A DNA stretch of 64,000 nt, from the NCBI RefSeq assembly GCF_035994185.1, contig NZ_CP108538.1:8063501-8127500 (forward strand), read 5' to 3'. Under the pieces are notes generated by a model. That model saw only the letters and a list, made by a program, of their open reading frames with translations, did no database searches and had not been told where the DNA came from. Position 1 is the first letter of the stretch. Every line of letters begins with the position of its first letter. The translations under genes were made by a program, and so were the position numbers. Positions 7,496 through 17,041 of the stretch are shown piece by piece. This DNA is from Streptomyces sp. NBC_01217 (GTDB lineage Bacteria; Actinomycetota; Actinomycetes; Streptomycetales; Streptomycetaceae).

Positions 7496-8737
7496 ATGGC
7501 CCGTAGGGAAGAGACGGATCAGGAGGCCGCAGCGCCGCCGCCGACGCACCGGCCGACGACGAGCGCGCCGACGCTCGGAGTCGGCATGGTCGGATACGCG
7601 TTCATGGGCGCCGCCCACTCGCAGGGGTGGCGCACCGCCGGACACGTCTTCGAGCTGCCGATGAAACCGGCTCTCGCCGCGATCTGCGGACGCGACCGGG
7701 CAGCGGTCGAAGCGGCGGCGGCCCGCCACGGCTGGGCGGCGGCGGAGACCGACTGGCGGGCCCTCATCGCCCGGGACGATGTGCAGCTCGTCGACATCTG
7801 CACCCCCGGCGACAGCCATGCCGAGATCGCCATCGCCGCCCTGGAGGCGGGCAAGCACGTGCTGTGCGAGAAGCCGCTCGCCAACACGGTCGCCGAGGCC
7901 GAGGCCATGACCGAGGCCGCGGAGCGGGCGGCGGCCCGCGGCCAGGTCGCGATGGTGGGCTTCAACTACCGCAAGGTGCCCGCGATCGCCTACGCCCGGC
8001 AGCTGATCGCCGCCGGGCGGATCGGCACCCTGCGGCACGTCCGCGCCACCTACCTCCAGGACTGGCTCGTCGACCCCGAATCACCGCTCACCTGGCGGCT
8101 GAAGCGGGAACGCGCCGGGTCGGGAGCGCTCGGCGACCTAGGGGCGCACATCGTCGACCTGGCCCAGTACCTGGCGGGGGAACTGCTGGTCGGGGTGTCG
8201 GCGGTCAGCGAGACGTTCGTGAGGCAGCGGCCACTGCTCTCCGGACCGTCGGCCGGGCTCTCCGGCACCGCGGACTCGGGCGCGCGAGGAGCGGTGACCG
8301 TCGACGACGCGGCCCTGTTCACCGGCCGGCTCGCGTCCGGGGCGCTGGCCTCGTTCGAGGCGACCCGGATGGCGGCCGGACGGAAGAACGCGCTGCGCCT
8401 GGAGATCAACGGGGAGCGCGGCTCGCTCGCCTTCGATCTGGAACGGCTCAACGAGCTGTCCTTCCACGACCACACCGAACCCGCCACCACGGCAGGGTTC
8501 CGGCGCATCCTCGTCACCGAACCCCAGCACCCCTACCTGGAGGCGTGGTGGCCGCCGGGCCACGCCCTCGGCTACGAGCACACCTTCATCCACCAGGCCC
8601 GTGACGTGGTGCGGGCGATCGCCGAAGGGGCCGCCCCCGTACCGTCGTTCGCCGACGGGCTGCAGGTGCAGCGGGTGCTCGCAGCGGTGGAGGAGAGCGC
8701 CGAGAAGAACTCCGTACACACCCCCGTAGTTCTCTAG
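7496..8737 (+). CDS. Gfo/Idh/MocA-family NAD(P)-dependent oxidoreductase
   Basis: 413 residues. After about 27 disordered residues comes the Rossmann motif VGMVGYAFMGAAHSQG, then DICTPGDSHAEIA and the family signature CEKPLANT with the catalytic lysine, then a C-terminal substrate domain. The family oxidises or reduces sugars and cyclitols, including C3 oxidation of glycosides and inositol dehydrogenation. GGAGGAAG precedes the ATG. It follows the ABC operon by 68 bp and precedes a TIM-barrel gene by 12 bp, so the imported substrate is its likely target. Confidence 0.9.
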   Translation: MARREETDQEAAAPPPTHRPTTSAPTLGVGMVGYAFMGAAHSQGWRTAGHVFELPMKPALAAICGRDRAAVEAAAARHGWAAAETDWRALIARDDVQLVDICTPGDSHAEIAIAALEAGKHVLCEKPLANTVAEAEAMTEAAERAAARGQVAMVGFNYRKVPAIAYARQLIAAGRIGTLRHVRATYLQDWLVDPESPLTWRLKRERAGSGALGDLGAHIVDLAQYLAGELLVGVSAVSETFVRQRPLLSGPSAGLSGTADSGARGAVTVDDAALFTGRLASGALASFEATRMAAGRKNALRLEINGERGSLAFDLERLNELSFHDHTEPATTAGFRRILVTEPQHPYLEAWWPPGHALGYEHTFIHQARDVVRAIAEGAAPVPSFADGLQVQRVLAAVEESAEKNSVHTPVVL

Positions 8738-8749
8738 GAGGTCCTGCGC

Positions 8750-9754
8750 ATGCCCCGTCCCTTCACACTCTTCACCGGCCAGTGGGCCGACCTGCCGCTG
8801 GAGGAGGTCTGCCGGCACGCCCGGGACTTCGGCTACGACGGACTCGAACTCGCCTGCTGGGGCGACCACTTCGAGGTCGACAAGGCGCTGAGCGACCCCG
8901 GCTATCTGGACGGGCGGCGGCAGCTGCTCGACAAGTACGGACTGAAGTGCTGGGCGATCTCCAACCACCTCGTCGGCCAGGCCGTCTGCGACAACCCGAT
9001 CGACGAACGCCACCAGGGAATTCTGCCCGCGCGGATCTGGGGCGACGGCGAACCCGAAGGCGTACGCCGCCGGGCCGCCGAGGAGATCAAGAACACCGCC
9101 CGTGCGGCCGCCGCCTTCGGGGTGCGTACCGTCATCGGCTTCACCGGCTCCTCGATCTGGCACCTGGTCGCGATGTTCCCGCCGGTCCCGCCGCACATGA
9201 TCGAGCGGGGGTACGAGGACTTCGCCGAGCGCTGGAACCCGATCCTGGACGTCTTCGACGCGGAGGGCGTGCGCTTCGCCCACGAGGTGCACCCCAGCGA
9301 GATCGCGTACGACTACTGGACCACGCACCGCGCCCTGGAGGCCGTGGGCCACCGGGCCGCGTTCGGGCTGAACTTCGACCCCAGCCACTTCGTCTGGCAG
9401 GACCTCGACCCGGTCAACTTCCTGTACGACTTCCGGGACCGGATCTACCACGTCGACTGCAAGGAGGCGCGCAAACGCCTCGACGGACGCAACGGCCGGC
9501 TCGGCTCGCACCTCCCGTGGGGCGACCCCCGGCGCGGCTGGGACTTCGTCTCCGGCGGGCACGGTGATGTGCCGTGGGAGGACGTCTTCCGGATGCTCCG
9601 CTCCATCGCGTACGAGGGGCCGATCTCCGTCGAGTGGGAGGACGCGGGGATGGACCGGCTGGCGGGCGCGCCGGAAGCGCTTGCCACGCTGAAGCGGTAC
9701 GACTTCGAGCCGCCGTCCGCCTCGTTCGACGCGGCGTTCGGGGGTGGGGACTGA
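8750..9754 (+). CDS. Sugar phosphate isomerase/epimerase family TIM-barrel protein
   Basis: 334 residues of the xylose-isomerase-like TIM-barrel superfamily. The expected metal ligands are visible: Glu in FAHEVHPSE, Asp-Pro-Ser-His in [10 protein letters not shown], His in IYHVDCKEA and Glu in ISVEWEDAG. Members include inosose isomerases, tagatose epimerases and lyases acting on 3-keto-glycosides. It is coupled to the MocA gene (12-bp gap, AGGAGG ribosome binding site), so the two probably act in sequence on one substrate. Confidence 0.88.
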   Translation: MPRPFTLFTGQWADLPLEEVCRHARDFGYDGLELACWGDHFEVDKALSDPGYLDGRRQLLDKYGLKCWAISNHLVGQAVCDNPIDERHQGILPARIWGDGEPEGVRRRAAEEIKNTARAAAAFGVRTVIGFTGSSIWHLVAMFPPVPPHMIERGYEDFAERWNPILDVFDAEGVRFAHEVHPSEIAYDYWTTHRALEAVGHRAAFGLNFDPSHFVWQDLDPVNFLYDFRDRIYHVDCKEARKRLDGRNGRLGSHLPWGDPRRGWDFVSGGHGDVPWEDVFRMLRSIAYEGPISVEWEDAGMDRLAGAPEALATLKRYDFEPPSASFDAAFGGGD

Positions 9755-9762
9755 GGTTCCCG

Positions 9763-9781
9763 CCGGGGGCGCCGCCCCCGG
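9763..9781 (+). terminator. GC-rich hairpin after the TIM-barrel gene (possible terminator)
   Basis: CCGGGGGC-GCC-GCCCCCGG forms an 8-bp stem just after the stop codon. A second perfect hairpin, a 10-bp stem with a 5-base loop, lies at 9841-9865. Neither has a U tract, so strength is uncertain. Confidence 0.5.
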
Positions 9782-9892
9782 CTCCCCGCTCTTCGACCGC
9801 CGGAGGGGCCCCAACCGGCTGAGCCCCGGCTCGGGAAGGAGTGGCGGCGGGAATTCCGCCGCCACCCCGCGCTCAGCCATGCCCTTCCTCCG

Positions 9893-9937
9893 CTTTGTCC
9901 TGACGCAGGAAAAAGTTCAACAAGGCTGCTGCGTAAG
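9893..9937 (+). promoter_or_regulatory. Second copy of the ROK-gene promoter block
   Basis: An ungapped alignment to 2284-2328 shows identical CTTTGTCCTG, nearly identical GGARAAAGTT, and a shared CTGCGYAA at the same spacing. It suggests common control of the ROK gene and the secreted enzyme, presumably by the ROK protein. Confidence 0.45.
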
Positions 9938-10098
9938 GGCTTTCCGTCCCGGACGAACAGGTCTACCGTCCAAATCGTGTACACGGCACAACCCGGGTCA
10001 CTGGTGCCCCACAGGCCCCGGAGGACCCGCGCGGCAGTCCCCGCGCAGAACGGCACGGCAGCACCCGCCCGTACAACCGGCACTTCCGGAGGACACTC

Positions 10099-13000
10099 GT
10101 GCACAGAACCAGAAGCAGGAGCGGAAACAGGAGCCGAACGCAGCTCCGCGTCCGCAAATCCCTCGCACTGCTCACCGGCGGCCTGCTCGCCGCGGCCACC
10201 CTCGCCCTGGGCGCCTCGCCCGGAGCGGCCGCGGCGGGACCGTCCTCGCCGGCCGCCACCGACGCGGCGGCCGAGGACTTCCAGCAGGTCACCCTCGCCA
10301 AGGGAGCGGCAGAGACCGGCGAGCCCATGTCGCTGGCCGTGCTCCCCGACCGCAGCGTGCTGCACACCTCGCGCAGCGGCGAGCTGCGGATCACCGACAG
10401 CGCGGGCAACACCAGGATCTCCGGCGTCCTCCCCGTCTACTCGCACGACGAGGAAGGCCTCCAGGGTGTAGGCATCGACCCGCAGTTCAGTGAGAACCGG
10501 GCGATCTACCTCTACTACGCACCCCCGCTGGACACCCCCGCGGGCGACGCCCCCGAGACCGGGACCGCGGCCGACTTCGCCAAGTTCGACGGAGTGAACC
10601 GGCTGTCCCGCTTCGTCCTCAAGGAGGACGGCACCCTCGATCTGGCGAGCGAGAAGAAGGTCCTCGACGTCAAGACGTCGCGCGGCATCTGCTGCCACGT
10701 CGGCGGCGACATCGACTTCGACGCCCAGGGCAACCTGTACCTGTCGACCGGTGACGACTCCAACCCCTTCGCCTCCGACGGCTACACGCCGATCGACGAA
10801 CGCCCCGACCGCAACCCGGCGTTCGACGCCCGGCGCACCTCGGGCAACACCAACGACCTGCGCGGCAAGATCCTGCGGATCAAGGTCGCCGACGACGGCT
10901 CGTACACCATCCCGGACGGCAACCTCTTCGCGCCGGGGACGGACAAGACCCGCCCCGAGATCTACGCGATGGGCTTCCGCAACCCGTTCCGCTTCAGCGT
11001 CGACAAGGCCACCGGCATCGCATACGTCGGTGACTACGGCCCCGACGCTGGCGCGGCCGACCCGACGCGCGGCCCCGGCGGACAGGTCGAGTTCGCCCGG
11101 GTGACCGAGGCCGGCAACTTCGGCTGGCCGTTCTGCACCGGGAACAACGACCCCTTCGTCGACTACGACTTCGCGACGAAGACCTCCGGCGCCGCCTTCG
11201 ACTGTGCCGCCCCGAAGAACACCTCGCCGCACAACACCGGCCTGGTCGACCTGCCCGCGGCACAGCCCGCGTGGATTCCGTACGACGGCGGATCCGTGCC
11301 CGAGTTCGGTTCCGGTTCCGAGTCGCCGATGGGCGGCCCGGTCTACCACTACGACGCAGACCTCGACTCGCCGGTCAAGTTCCCCGAGGCGTACGACGGG
11401 GACTTCTTCGCCGGAGAGTTCGGCCGGCGCTGGATCAAGCGCATCGAGCAGGACGGCAACGGCACCGTCCAGTCCATCAACGACATCCCGTGGTCCGGGA
11501 CCCAGGTGATGGACATGGCCTTCGGCCCCGACGGCGCGCTTTACGTCCTGGACTACGGCCTCTCCTGGTTCGGCGGGGACGAGAACTCCGCGCTCTACCG
11601 CATCGAGAACGCCACCGGCGGACGCTCACCCATCGCCGAGGCCACCGTCAACAAGACATCCGGCACCGCACCGCTGAAGGTGCAGTTCTCCTCCGCGGGC
11701 ACCACGGACGGCGACGGCGACGCGCTCACCTACGCCTGGGACTTCGGCGACGGCGGTACGTCGACCGCCGCGAACCCCACGTACACGTACAAGAAGAACG
11801 GCACCTACACCGCCACCGTCACCGCCAAGGACCCCACCGGGCGCACCGGTTCGGCGAGCGTCCACGTGACCGTGGGCAACACCGCACCCAAGGTGAACCT
11901 GGAACTCCCCGGTGACGGCCGGATGTTCAGCTTCGGCGACGAAATCCCGTTCAAGGTGACCGTCACCGATCCCGAGGACGGCGCGATCGACTGCGCCAAG
12001 GTCGAGGTCCGCTTCGTGCTCGGCCACGACAGCCACGGACACCCGATCACCACCGTCAACGGCTGCTCCGGCACCATCAAGACCGACGTGGACGGCGGCC
12101 ACGACCCGAATGCCAACATCTTCGGGGTCATCGACGCCTCCTACACCGACAACGGAGGCGGCGGCCAGGCCGCACTGTCCGGCCACGACCAGTCGCAGCT
12201 CCAGCCCCGCCACCGTCAGGCCGAGCACTTCACCTCGTCGTCCGGCATCCAGACGTACGACAAGGCGGCCGCCCACGGCGGGAAGACGGTCGGCGACATC
12301 AACAACGACGACTGGATCTCATTCAAGCCGTACATCCTCGACGGAACCACCAAGCTCACCGCCCGGATCTCCTCCGGCGGAGCGGGCGGCTTCCTCGAAG
12401 TACGGTCCGGATCGGTCACCGGGAAGATCCTCGGCTCCGCACCCGTACCGGTGACCGGCAGCTGGGAGACCTTCCAGGACATCGACGTACCGCTGCGCGG
12501 CGTTCCCAAGAAGGCCACCGAACTCTTCCTCGTCTTCAAGGGAGGTGACGGAGCACTGTACGACGTCGACGACTTCGAGCTCTCCAACAGTGCCCCCGAC
12601 CGGACCGCCAAGCGGGTCCTCGTCTTCTCGAAGACGGCCGGCTTCCGCCACGACGCGATTCCCGAGGGCATCGCCGCACTGAAGGAACTCGGCACGGGCA
12701 GCAACATCACCGTCGACGCGACGGAGGAGGCCGGCCAGTTCACGACCAGCAACCTGGCACGGTACGACGCCGTCGTCTTCCTCTCGACGACCGGTGATGT
12801 GCTCAACGCAGACCAGCAGAAGGCGTTCGAGAACTATGTGACCACCGGCGGAGGCTACCTGGGCATCCACGCGGCGGCGGACACCGAGTACGACTGGCCG
12901 TTCTACGGCGGACTCGTCGGCGCGTACTTCGCCGGACACCCCGCCATCCAGCCCGTCACCGTCCGCGTCGAGGACCACAAGCACCCGGCGACCGCGCACC

Positions 13001-13833
13001 TCGACGACGCCTGGGTGCGGACCGACGAGCTGTACAACTACCGCACCAACCCGCGCGATCGGGTCAAGGTGCTCGCCACGCTCGACGAGACCACCTACAC
13101 CGGCGGCACCATGAAGGGCGACCACCCGATCACCTGGTGCCAGACCTACCAGGGCGGCCGCTCCTTCTACACCGGCCTCGGCCACACCAAGCAGTCGTAC
13201 GCCGAACCGGACTTCCGTCAGCTCCTCCTCGGCGGCATGCGGTACGCGGCCGGACAGGTGAAGGCCGACTGCAAGCCCGCCACCGGCTACCGGTCGATCT
13301 TCAACGGCGAGACGCTCGAAGGCTGGAAGCAGGCCGGTCCCGGAAAGTTCAACGTCGTCGACGGTGAACTGCGCTCCGAGGGCGGCATGGGTCTGCTCAC
13401 CTACCAGGCCAAGGAACTCGGCTCGTACTCGCTCAAGCTCGACTGGAAGATGCAGGGCGACGACAACTCCGGTGTCTTCGTCGGCTTCCCGGCGTCCGAC
13501 GACCCCTGGTCCGCCGTGAACAACGGCTACGAGGTCCAGATCGACGCCACCGACGCGGTCGACCGCACCACGGGCTCGATCTACACCTTCAAGGCGGCGA
13601 ACATCAAGGCCCGTGACCAGGTCCTGAGGCCGCCCGGGCAGTGGAACAGCTACGAGATCAAGGTCCAGGGCGAACGTCTCCAGGTCTTCCTCAACGGAGT
13701 GAAGATCAACGACTTCACCAACACCGATCCGGTACGGAGCCTGAAGAACGGCTACATCGGCATCCAGAACCACGGTGCCAACGACCATGTGTCTTTCCGC
13801 AACATCGAGTTGAAGGAACTGCCCTCGGCGTAG
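10099..13833 (+). CDS. Secreted multidomain sugar enzyme: glucose/sorbosone dehydrogenase-PKD-CBM6-ThuA-DUF1080
   Basis: 1244 residues with an N-terminal signal peptide (Arg-rich n-region, hydrophobic LALLTGGLLAAATLALG, cleavage near AAAAG). Domains in order: PQQ-type beta-propeller (about 60-507; GICCHVGGDIDFD, NLYLSTGDDSN, FRNPFRFSVD), PKD (510-593; WDFGDGGTSTAANPTYTY), CBM6-like (705-831), ThuA-like (838-1058; HAAADTEYDWPFYGGLVG) and DUF1080/3-keto-disaccharide hydrolase (1061-1243; IFNGETLEGWK, DDNSGVFVGFP). ThuA and DUF1080 are associated with 3-keto-glycosides, so it may oxidise or cleave oligosaccharides outside the cell for the ABC transporter upstream. That role is inferred; the domains are clear. 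Confidence 0.9.
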   Translation: MHRTRSRSGNRSRTQLRVRKSLALLTGGLLAAATLALGASPGAAAAGPSSPAATDAAAEDFQQVTLAKGAAETGEPMSLAVLPDRSVLHTSRSGELRITDSAGNTRISGVLPVYSHDEEGLQGVGIDPQFSENRAIYLYYAPPLDTPAGDAPETGTAADFAKFDGVNRLSRFVLKEDGTLDLASEKKVLDVKTSRGICCHVGGDIDFDAQGNLYLSTGDDSNPFASDGYTPIDERPDRNPAFDARRTSGNTNDLRGKILRIKVADDGSYTIPDGNLFAPGTDKTRPEIYAMGFRNPFRFSVDKATGIAYVGDYGPDAGAADPTRGPGGQVEFARVTEAGNFGWPFCTGNNDPFVDYDFATKTSGAAFDCAAPKNTSPHNTGLVDLPAAQPAWIPYDGGSVPEFGSGSESPMGGPVYHYDADLDSPVKFPEAYDGDFFAGEFGRRWIKRIEQDGNGTVQSINDIPWSGTQVMDMAFGPDGALYVLDYGLSWFGGDENSALYRIENATGGRSPIAEATVNKTSGTAPLKVQFSSAGTTDGDGDALTYAWDFGDGGTSTAANPTYTYKKNGTYTATVTAKDPTGRTGSASVHVTVGNTAPKVNLELPGDGRMFSFGDEIPFKVTVTDPEDGAIDCAKVEVRFVLGHDSHGHPITTVNGCSGTIKTDVDGGHDPNANIFGVIDASYTDNGGGGQAALSGHDQSQLQPRHRQAEHFTSSSGIQTYDKAAAHGGKTVGDINNDDWISFKPYILDGTTKLTARISSGGAGGFLEVRSGSVTGKILGSAPVPVTGSWETFQDIDVPLRGVPKKATELFLVFKGGDGALYDVDDFELSNSAPDRTAKRVLVFSKTAGFRHDAIPEGIAALKELGTGSNITVDATEEAGQFTTSNLARYDAVVFLSTTGDVLNADQQKAFENYVTTGGGYLGIHAAADTEYDWPFYGGLVGAYFAGHPAIQPVTVRVEDHKHPATAHLDDAWVRTDELYNYRTNPRDRVKVLATLDETTYTGGTMKGDHPITWCQTYQGGRSFYTGLGHTKQSYAEPDFRQLLLGGMRYAAGQVKADCKPATGYRSIFNGETLEGWKQAGPGKFNVVDGELRSEGGMGLLTYQAKELGSYSLKLDWKMQGDDNSGVFVGFPASDDPWSAVNNGYEVQIDATDAVDRTTGSIYTFKAANIKARDQVLRPPGQWNSYEIKVQGERLQVFLNGVKINDFTNTDPVRSLKNGYIGIQNHGANDHVSFRNIELKELPSA

Positions 13834-13849
13834 GGCGCTCCCTCCGGCC

Positions 13850-13889
13850 GACGGCGGGCGGGGAAGGGACATCCTCCCCGCCCGCCGTC
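13850..13889 (+). terminator. Hairpin terminator after the secreted enzyme
   Basis: GACGGCGGGCGGGG (13850-13863) pairs with CCCCGCCCGCCGTC (13876-13889) around a 12-base loop. There is no U tract. It separates the secreted-enzyme gene from the Ebo operon promoter region. Confidence 0.7.
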
Positions 13890-13973
13890 ACCACCCGACC
13901 GCGTCCCCTGTCCCTTTGTCGCACAGCGCCACTTGCTCTGCCCAGCCAGGACCCCCAGCCAGGGAGGCAGCCC

Positions 13974-15092
13974 GTGTCAGCATCCGCCGTTCGTACCGGA
14001 GTCTGGTTCATCGGAGCACGCGGCTCCGTCGCCACCACCGCCACGGCGGGGTGCGCGGCGGTCGCGGCGGGGCTCCACCCGGCGGCGGGCATGGTCACCG
14101 AGACACCACCGTTCGCCGACAGCGGGCTGCCCACCCTCACCTCACTCGTCTTCGGCGGACACGACACCGTCGGCTGTCCGCTGCCCAAACGGGCCGAGGC
14201 ACTGGCCGCCGGGGGAGTGCTGCCGCACGGCCTGCCCTCGGCCGTACGCTCCGAACTCGCCGCAGCCGACGCGGAGATACGCCCCGGCGGGCCACTGCCC
14301 GGCGACATCCGCAGCGACGAGGAACTCATCACCGCCTTCGCCGCCGACCTCGCCGACTTCGGGCACCGCAACGACCTGGCCAGGACGGTCGTCATCAACG
14401 TCGCCTCCACGGAACCCGTCCCGGACCCCGGCGAGCGGCGGCTGCCCGCCAGCTCGCTCTACGCGGCTGCGGCACTGCGGGCAGGCTGCCCGTACATCAA
14501 CTTCACCCCCTCCACCGGGCTGCGCGCCCCCGCCCTCCAGGACACCGTCGCGGGCTGCGGACTTCCTCACGCGGGCCGCGACGGCAAGACCGGCCAGACG
14601 CTGCTCCGCTCCGTACTCGCCCCGATGTTCGTGCAACGCGCCCTGCCCGTACGGGCCTGGTCGGGCACCAACCTGCTCGGCGGCGGGGACGGAGCGGCGC
14701 TGGCCGACCCGGGCGCGGCGGCGGCCAAGAACGCGGGCAAGGAACGCGTACTCGCCGACACGCTGGGAACCGCCCCCGAGGGCGAGGTCCACATCGACGA
14801 CGTACCGGCCCTCGGCGACTGGAAGACCGCCTGGGACCACATCGCGTTCGACGGCTTCCTCGGGGCGCGCATGGTCCTGACGACGACCTGGCAGGGGTGC
14901 GACTCCGCACTGGCCGCACCCCTGGTCCTGGACCTGGCCAGACTCGTGGCCCGCGCCCACGAGAAGGGGCTGACCGGCCCCCTGCCCCAGCTCGGCTTCT
15001 ACTTCAAGGACCCGGACGGCGGACCCGCCGCCCTCTTCGAGCAGTACGTGGCGCTGCTCGCCTTCGCCGACACGCTCCGGGGGGAGAAGTGA
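13974..15092 (+). CDS. Inositol-3-phosphate synthase family protein, first gene of an Ebo-type operon
   Basis: 372 residues. The Rossmann start VWFIGARGSVATT and later blocks (VINVASTEP, PYINFTPSTGLRAPAL, GRDGKTGQTLLRSVLAPMF, WSGTNLLGGGDGAAL, GFLGARMVLTTTWQG) match myo-inositol-1-phosphate synthases, which convert glucose 6-phosphate to inositol phosphate with NAD. The GTG start follows AGGGAGGCAGCC. In cyanobacterial ebo operons this slot holds a dehydroquinate-synthase-like cyclase (EboD), so a different sugar-phosphate cyclase has probably taken that role here. It overlaps the UbiA gene by GTGA. Confidence 0.85.
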   Translation: MSASAVRTGVWFIGARGSVATTATAGCAAVAAGLHPAAGMVTETPPFADSGLPTLTSLVFGGHDTVGCPLPKRAEALAAGGVLPHGLPSAVRSELAAADAEIRPGGPLPGDIRSDEELITAFAADLADFGHRNDLARTVVINVASTEPVPDPGERRLPASSLYAAAALRAGCPYINFTPSTGLRAPALQDTVAGCGLPHAGRDGKTGQTLLRSVLAPMFVQRALPVRAWSGTNLLGGGDGAALADPGAAAAKNAGKERVLADTLGTAPEGEVHIDDVPALGDWKTAWDHIAFDGFLGARMVLTTTWQGCDSALAAPLVLDLARLVARAHEKGLTGPLPQLGFYFKDPDGGPAALFEQYVALLAFADTLRGEK

Positions 15093-16165
15093 CGGTACGG
15101 GCCTGGGCGGAGCTGCTACGGGTGTCGGCGCTGTTCACCGTCCCGGGCGACGCCCTCGCGGGGGCGGCGGCGACGGGCCGGCGGCCCGACCGTGGCACCG
15201 TGCTCGCCGTCGGCGCGTCGCTCTGCCTGTACGAGGCGGGCATGGCGCTCAACGACTGGGCCGACCGCGACGAGGACGCCGTGGACCGCCCGCACCGCCC
15301 GATCCCCTCGGGCCGCATCGCTCCAGGCGCGGCCCTCGCGGCCGCGGGCGCGCTGACGGCCGCGGGTCTGAGCCTCGCGGCACGGGCCGGCCGCCCGGCC
15401 CTCACCGTCGCCACGGGGCTGGCGGCGACGGTCTGGGCGTACGACCTGCACCTCAAGCACACCCCGGCGGGACCGGCGGCGATGGCAGCGGCACGAGGTC
15501 TGGACCTACTGCTGGGCGCGACGGCGACGGCGACGGCGACGGCGGGGCCGGCAGTGGGTGCGCGGGCAGGGCACAGCGGCGTCAACCTCCCGACGGACGC
15601 GACAGGTACGACGCGACCGGCCGCCAGCGCCGGCACCGTGCCTCCCACGCGCACCGTGCCTCCCACGCGCGCTGTCCTTCCCGTCGTCCGTTCCGCCGTC
15701 CCCGCCGCCGTTCTTCTCGGGGCGCACACCTATGCGGTTACCGCCGTCTCGCGCCACGAGGCGCAGGGCGGGTCCACGGCCGCGCCCCTCGGCGCACTCG
15801 CGGCGGTGGTCGCGCTCGGCGCCGTCACGGTGCGGGAACGGCGGGGGGCCGGGGGCCCGCCCCCGGTTCCGGGAAGGGGTGGGCAGGGGGACAACCACCG
15901 TCCCCCGCGCGGAGCAACCGCCCCCCGCCTCCTCCTTGCCGCGCTCACCGGCTCCTACTTCCGTACCGCCGCGGGCCCCCTCCTTCACGCCGCCCTCAAC
16001 CCGTCCCCGCCGCTCACCCAGCGCGCCGTCGGCAGCGGCATCCGGGCGATGATCCCGCTCCAGGCCGCCCTCGCCGCCCGCGCCGGAGCAGCCGGGACAG
16101 GGCTCGCCGTCATGGGACTCGTGCCCCTCGCCCGCACCCTCGCCCGGAAGGTGAGCCTCACATGA
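15089..16165 (+). CDS. eboC: UbiA-like prenyltransferase, EboC type
   Basis: 358 residues, strongly hydrophobic with several membrane segments. The UbiA Asp-rich motif is seen as NDWADRDEDAVDRPHRP, with LLRVSALFTVPGD at the N-terminus. UbiA proteins transfer a polyprenyl chain to an acceptor within the membrane. A loop of about 65 residues (roughly 150-215) is low-complexity, with a GACGGC triplet run and an 18-bp direct repeat; orthologues probably vary there. Starts GTG overlapping the previous stop and ends ATGA into the next gene. Confidence 0.82.
   Translation: MTVRAWAELLRVSALFTVPGDALAGAAATGRRPDRGTVLAVGASLCLYEAGMALNDWADRDEDAVDRPHRPIPSGRIAPGAALAAAGALTAAGLSLAARAGRPALTVATGLAATVWAYDLHLKHTPAGPAAMAAARGLDLLLGATATATATAGPAVGARAGHSGVNLPTDATGTTRPAASAGTVPPTRTVPPTRAVLPVVRSAVPAAVLLGAHTYAVTAVSRHEAQGGSTAAPLGALAAVVALGAVTVRERRGAGGPPPVPGRGGQGDNHRPPRGATAPRLLLAALTGSYFRTAAGPLLHAALNPSPPLTQRAVGSGIRAMIPLQAALAARAGAAGTGLAVMGLVPLARTLARKVSLT
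15633..15668 (+). repeat. 18-bp direct repeat inside the EboC gene
   Basis: GCACCGTGCCTCCCACGC is present twice back to back (15633-15650, 15651-15668), adding six codons each. It sits in the variable hydrophilic loop, next to a GACGGC microsatellite around 15520-15542. Multiples of three keep the frame. Confidence 0.85.
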
Positions 16166-17019
16166 CGATCCGCCTCGGTTACGGCACCAACGGGCTCACC
16201 GACCTCCGCCTGGACGACGCGCTCGGGCTCCTCGCCGATCTCGGGTACGACGGGGTCGGCCTGACCCTCGACCACATGCACCTCGACCCCCTCGCCCCGG
16301 ACCTGGCCGCGCGCACCCGCCACGTGGCGTCCAGGCTCCAGGAGCTGGGCCTGGGCGTCACCGTCGAGACCGGCGCACGCTACGTCCTCGACCCCCGCCG
16401 CAAGCACGGCCCGTCCCTCCTCGACCCGGACCCCGAGGCCCGTGCGGCCCGCACCCGGCTGCTCGTCAGGGCCGTCGCAGTCGCCGCCGACCTCGGCGCC
16501 CACGCCGTGCACTGCTTCAGCGGCATCACCCCGCCCGACACCACCCCCGACACCGCCTGGCAGCGGCTCGCCGAAGCCCTCGCCCCCGTCCTGGACGCCG
16601 CCGACCGCTCCGGCATCCCCCTGGCGATCGAACCCGAGCCCGGACACCTCCTCGCCGACCTCGCAGGCTTTCACCACCTGCGCGTCCTCAGCGGCGACCC
16701 GCCACCGCTCGGACTCACCCTGGACATCGGCCACTGCCAATGCCTTGAACCCGCCCCGCCCGTCGACTGCCTCCGCGCGGCCGCCCCCTGGCTGCGGCAC
16801 GTGCAGATCGAGGACATGCGCCGCGGCGTCCATGAACACCTCCCGTTCGGCGAGGGCGAGATCGACTTCCCGCCCGTACTCGAAGCGCTCGACGCCCTCT
16901 CGGACACCGGCTACCGCGGCCTCACCGTCGTCGAACTGCCCCGTCATTCCCACGCCGGCCCCGAACTCGCCCGCACCTCCATCGAATTCCTCCGCAAGCA
17001 CAGCCCGTCGAGCCGCTGA
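16162..17019 (+). CDS. Sugar phosphate isomerase/epimerase TIM-barrel protein of the Ebo operon
   Basis: 285 residues. Metal-site residues of the family are present: Glu in LAIEPEPGHLL, Asp and His in LTLDIGHCQ, His in HVQIEDM and Glu in LTVVELPRH. N-terminal YGTNGLTDLRLDDALGLLADLGYDG is typical. It is distinct from EboE, encoded two genes downstream. Overlaps the UbiA gene by ATGA and precedes eboA by 22 bp with GAAGGGAG, so it is certainly co-translated. The substrate is perhaps a keto-inositol; not shown by sequence. Confidence 0.88.
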   Translation: MTIRLGYGTNGLTDLRLDDALGLLADLGYDGVGLTLDHMHLDPLAPDLAARTRHVASRLQELGLGVTVETGARYVLDPRRKHGPSLLDPDPEARAARTRLLVRAVAVAADLGAHAVHCFSGITPPDTTPDTAWQRLAEALAPVLDAADRSGIPLAIEPEPGHLLADLAGFHHLRVLSGDPPPLGLTLDIGHCQCLEPAPPVDCLRAAAPWLRHVQIEDMRRGVHEHLPFGEGEIDFPPVLEALDALSDTGYRGLTVVELPRHSHAGPELARTSIEFLRKHSPSSR

Positions 17020-17041
17020 AACCGCCGAAGGGAGCGACGCC

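Larger units (their letters stand above)
9755..10098. other. Intergenic region before the large secreted enzyme
   Basis: No gene seen. It holds two GC hairpins (9763-9781 and 9841-9865) and, at 9893-9937, a block matching the region upstream of the ROK gene (CTTTGTCCTG ... GGAAAAAGTT ... CTGCGTAA). CCGGAGGACACTC (ending at 10098) supplies the ribosome binding site for the GTG at 10099. Confidence 0.6.
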
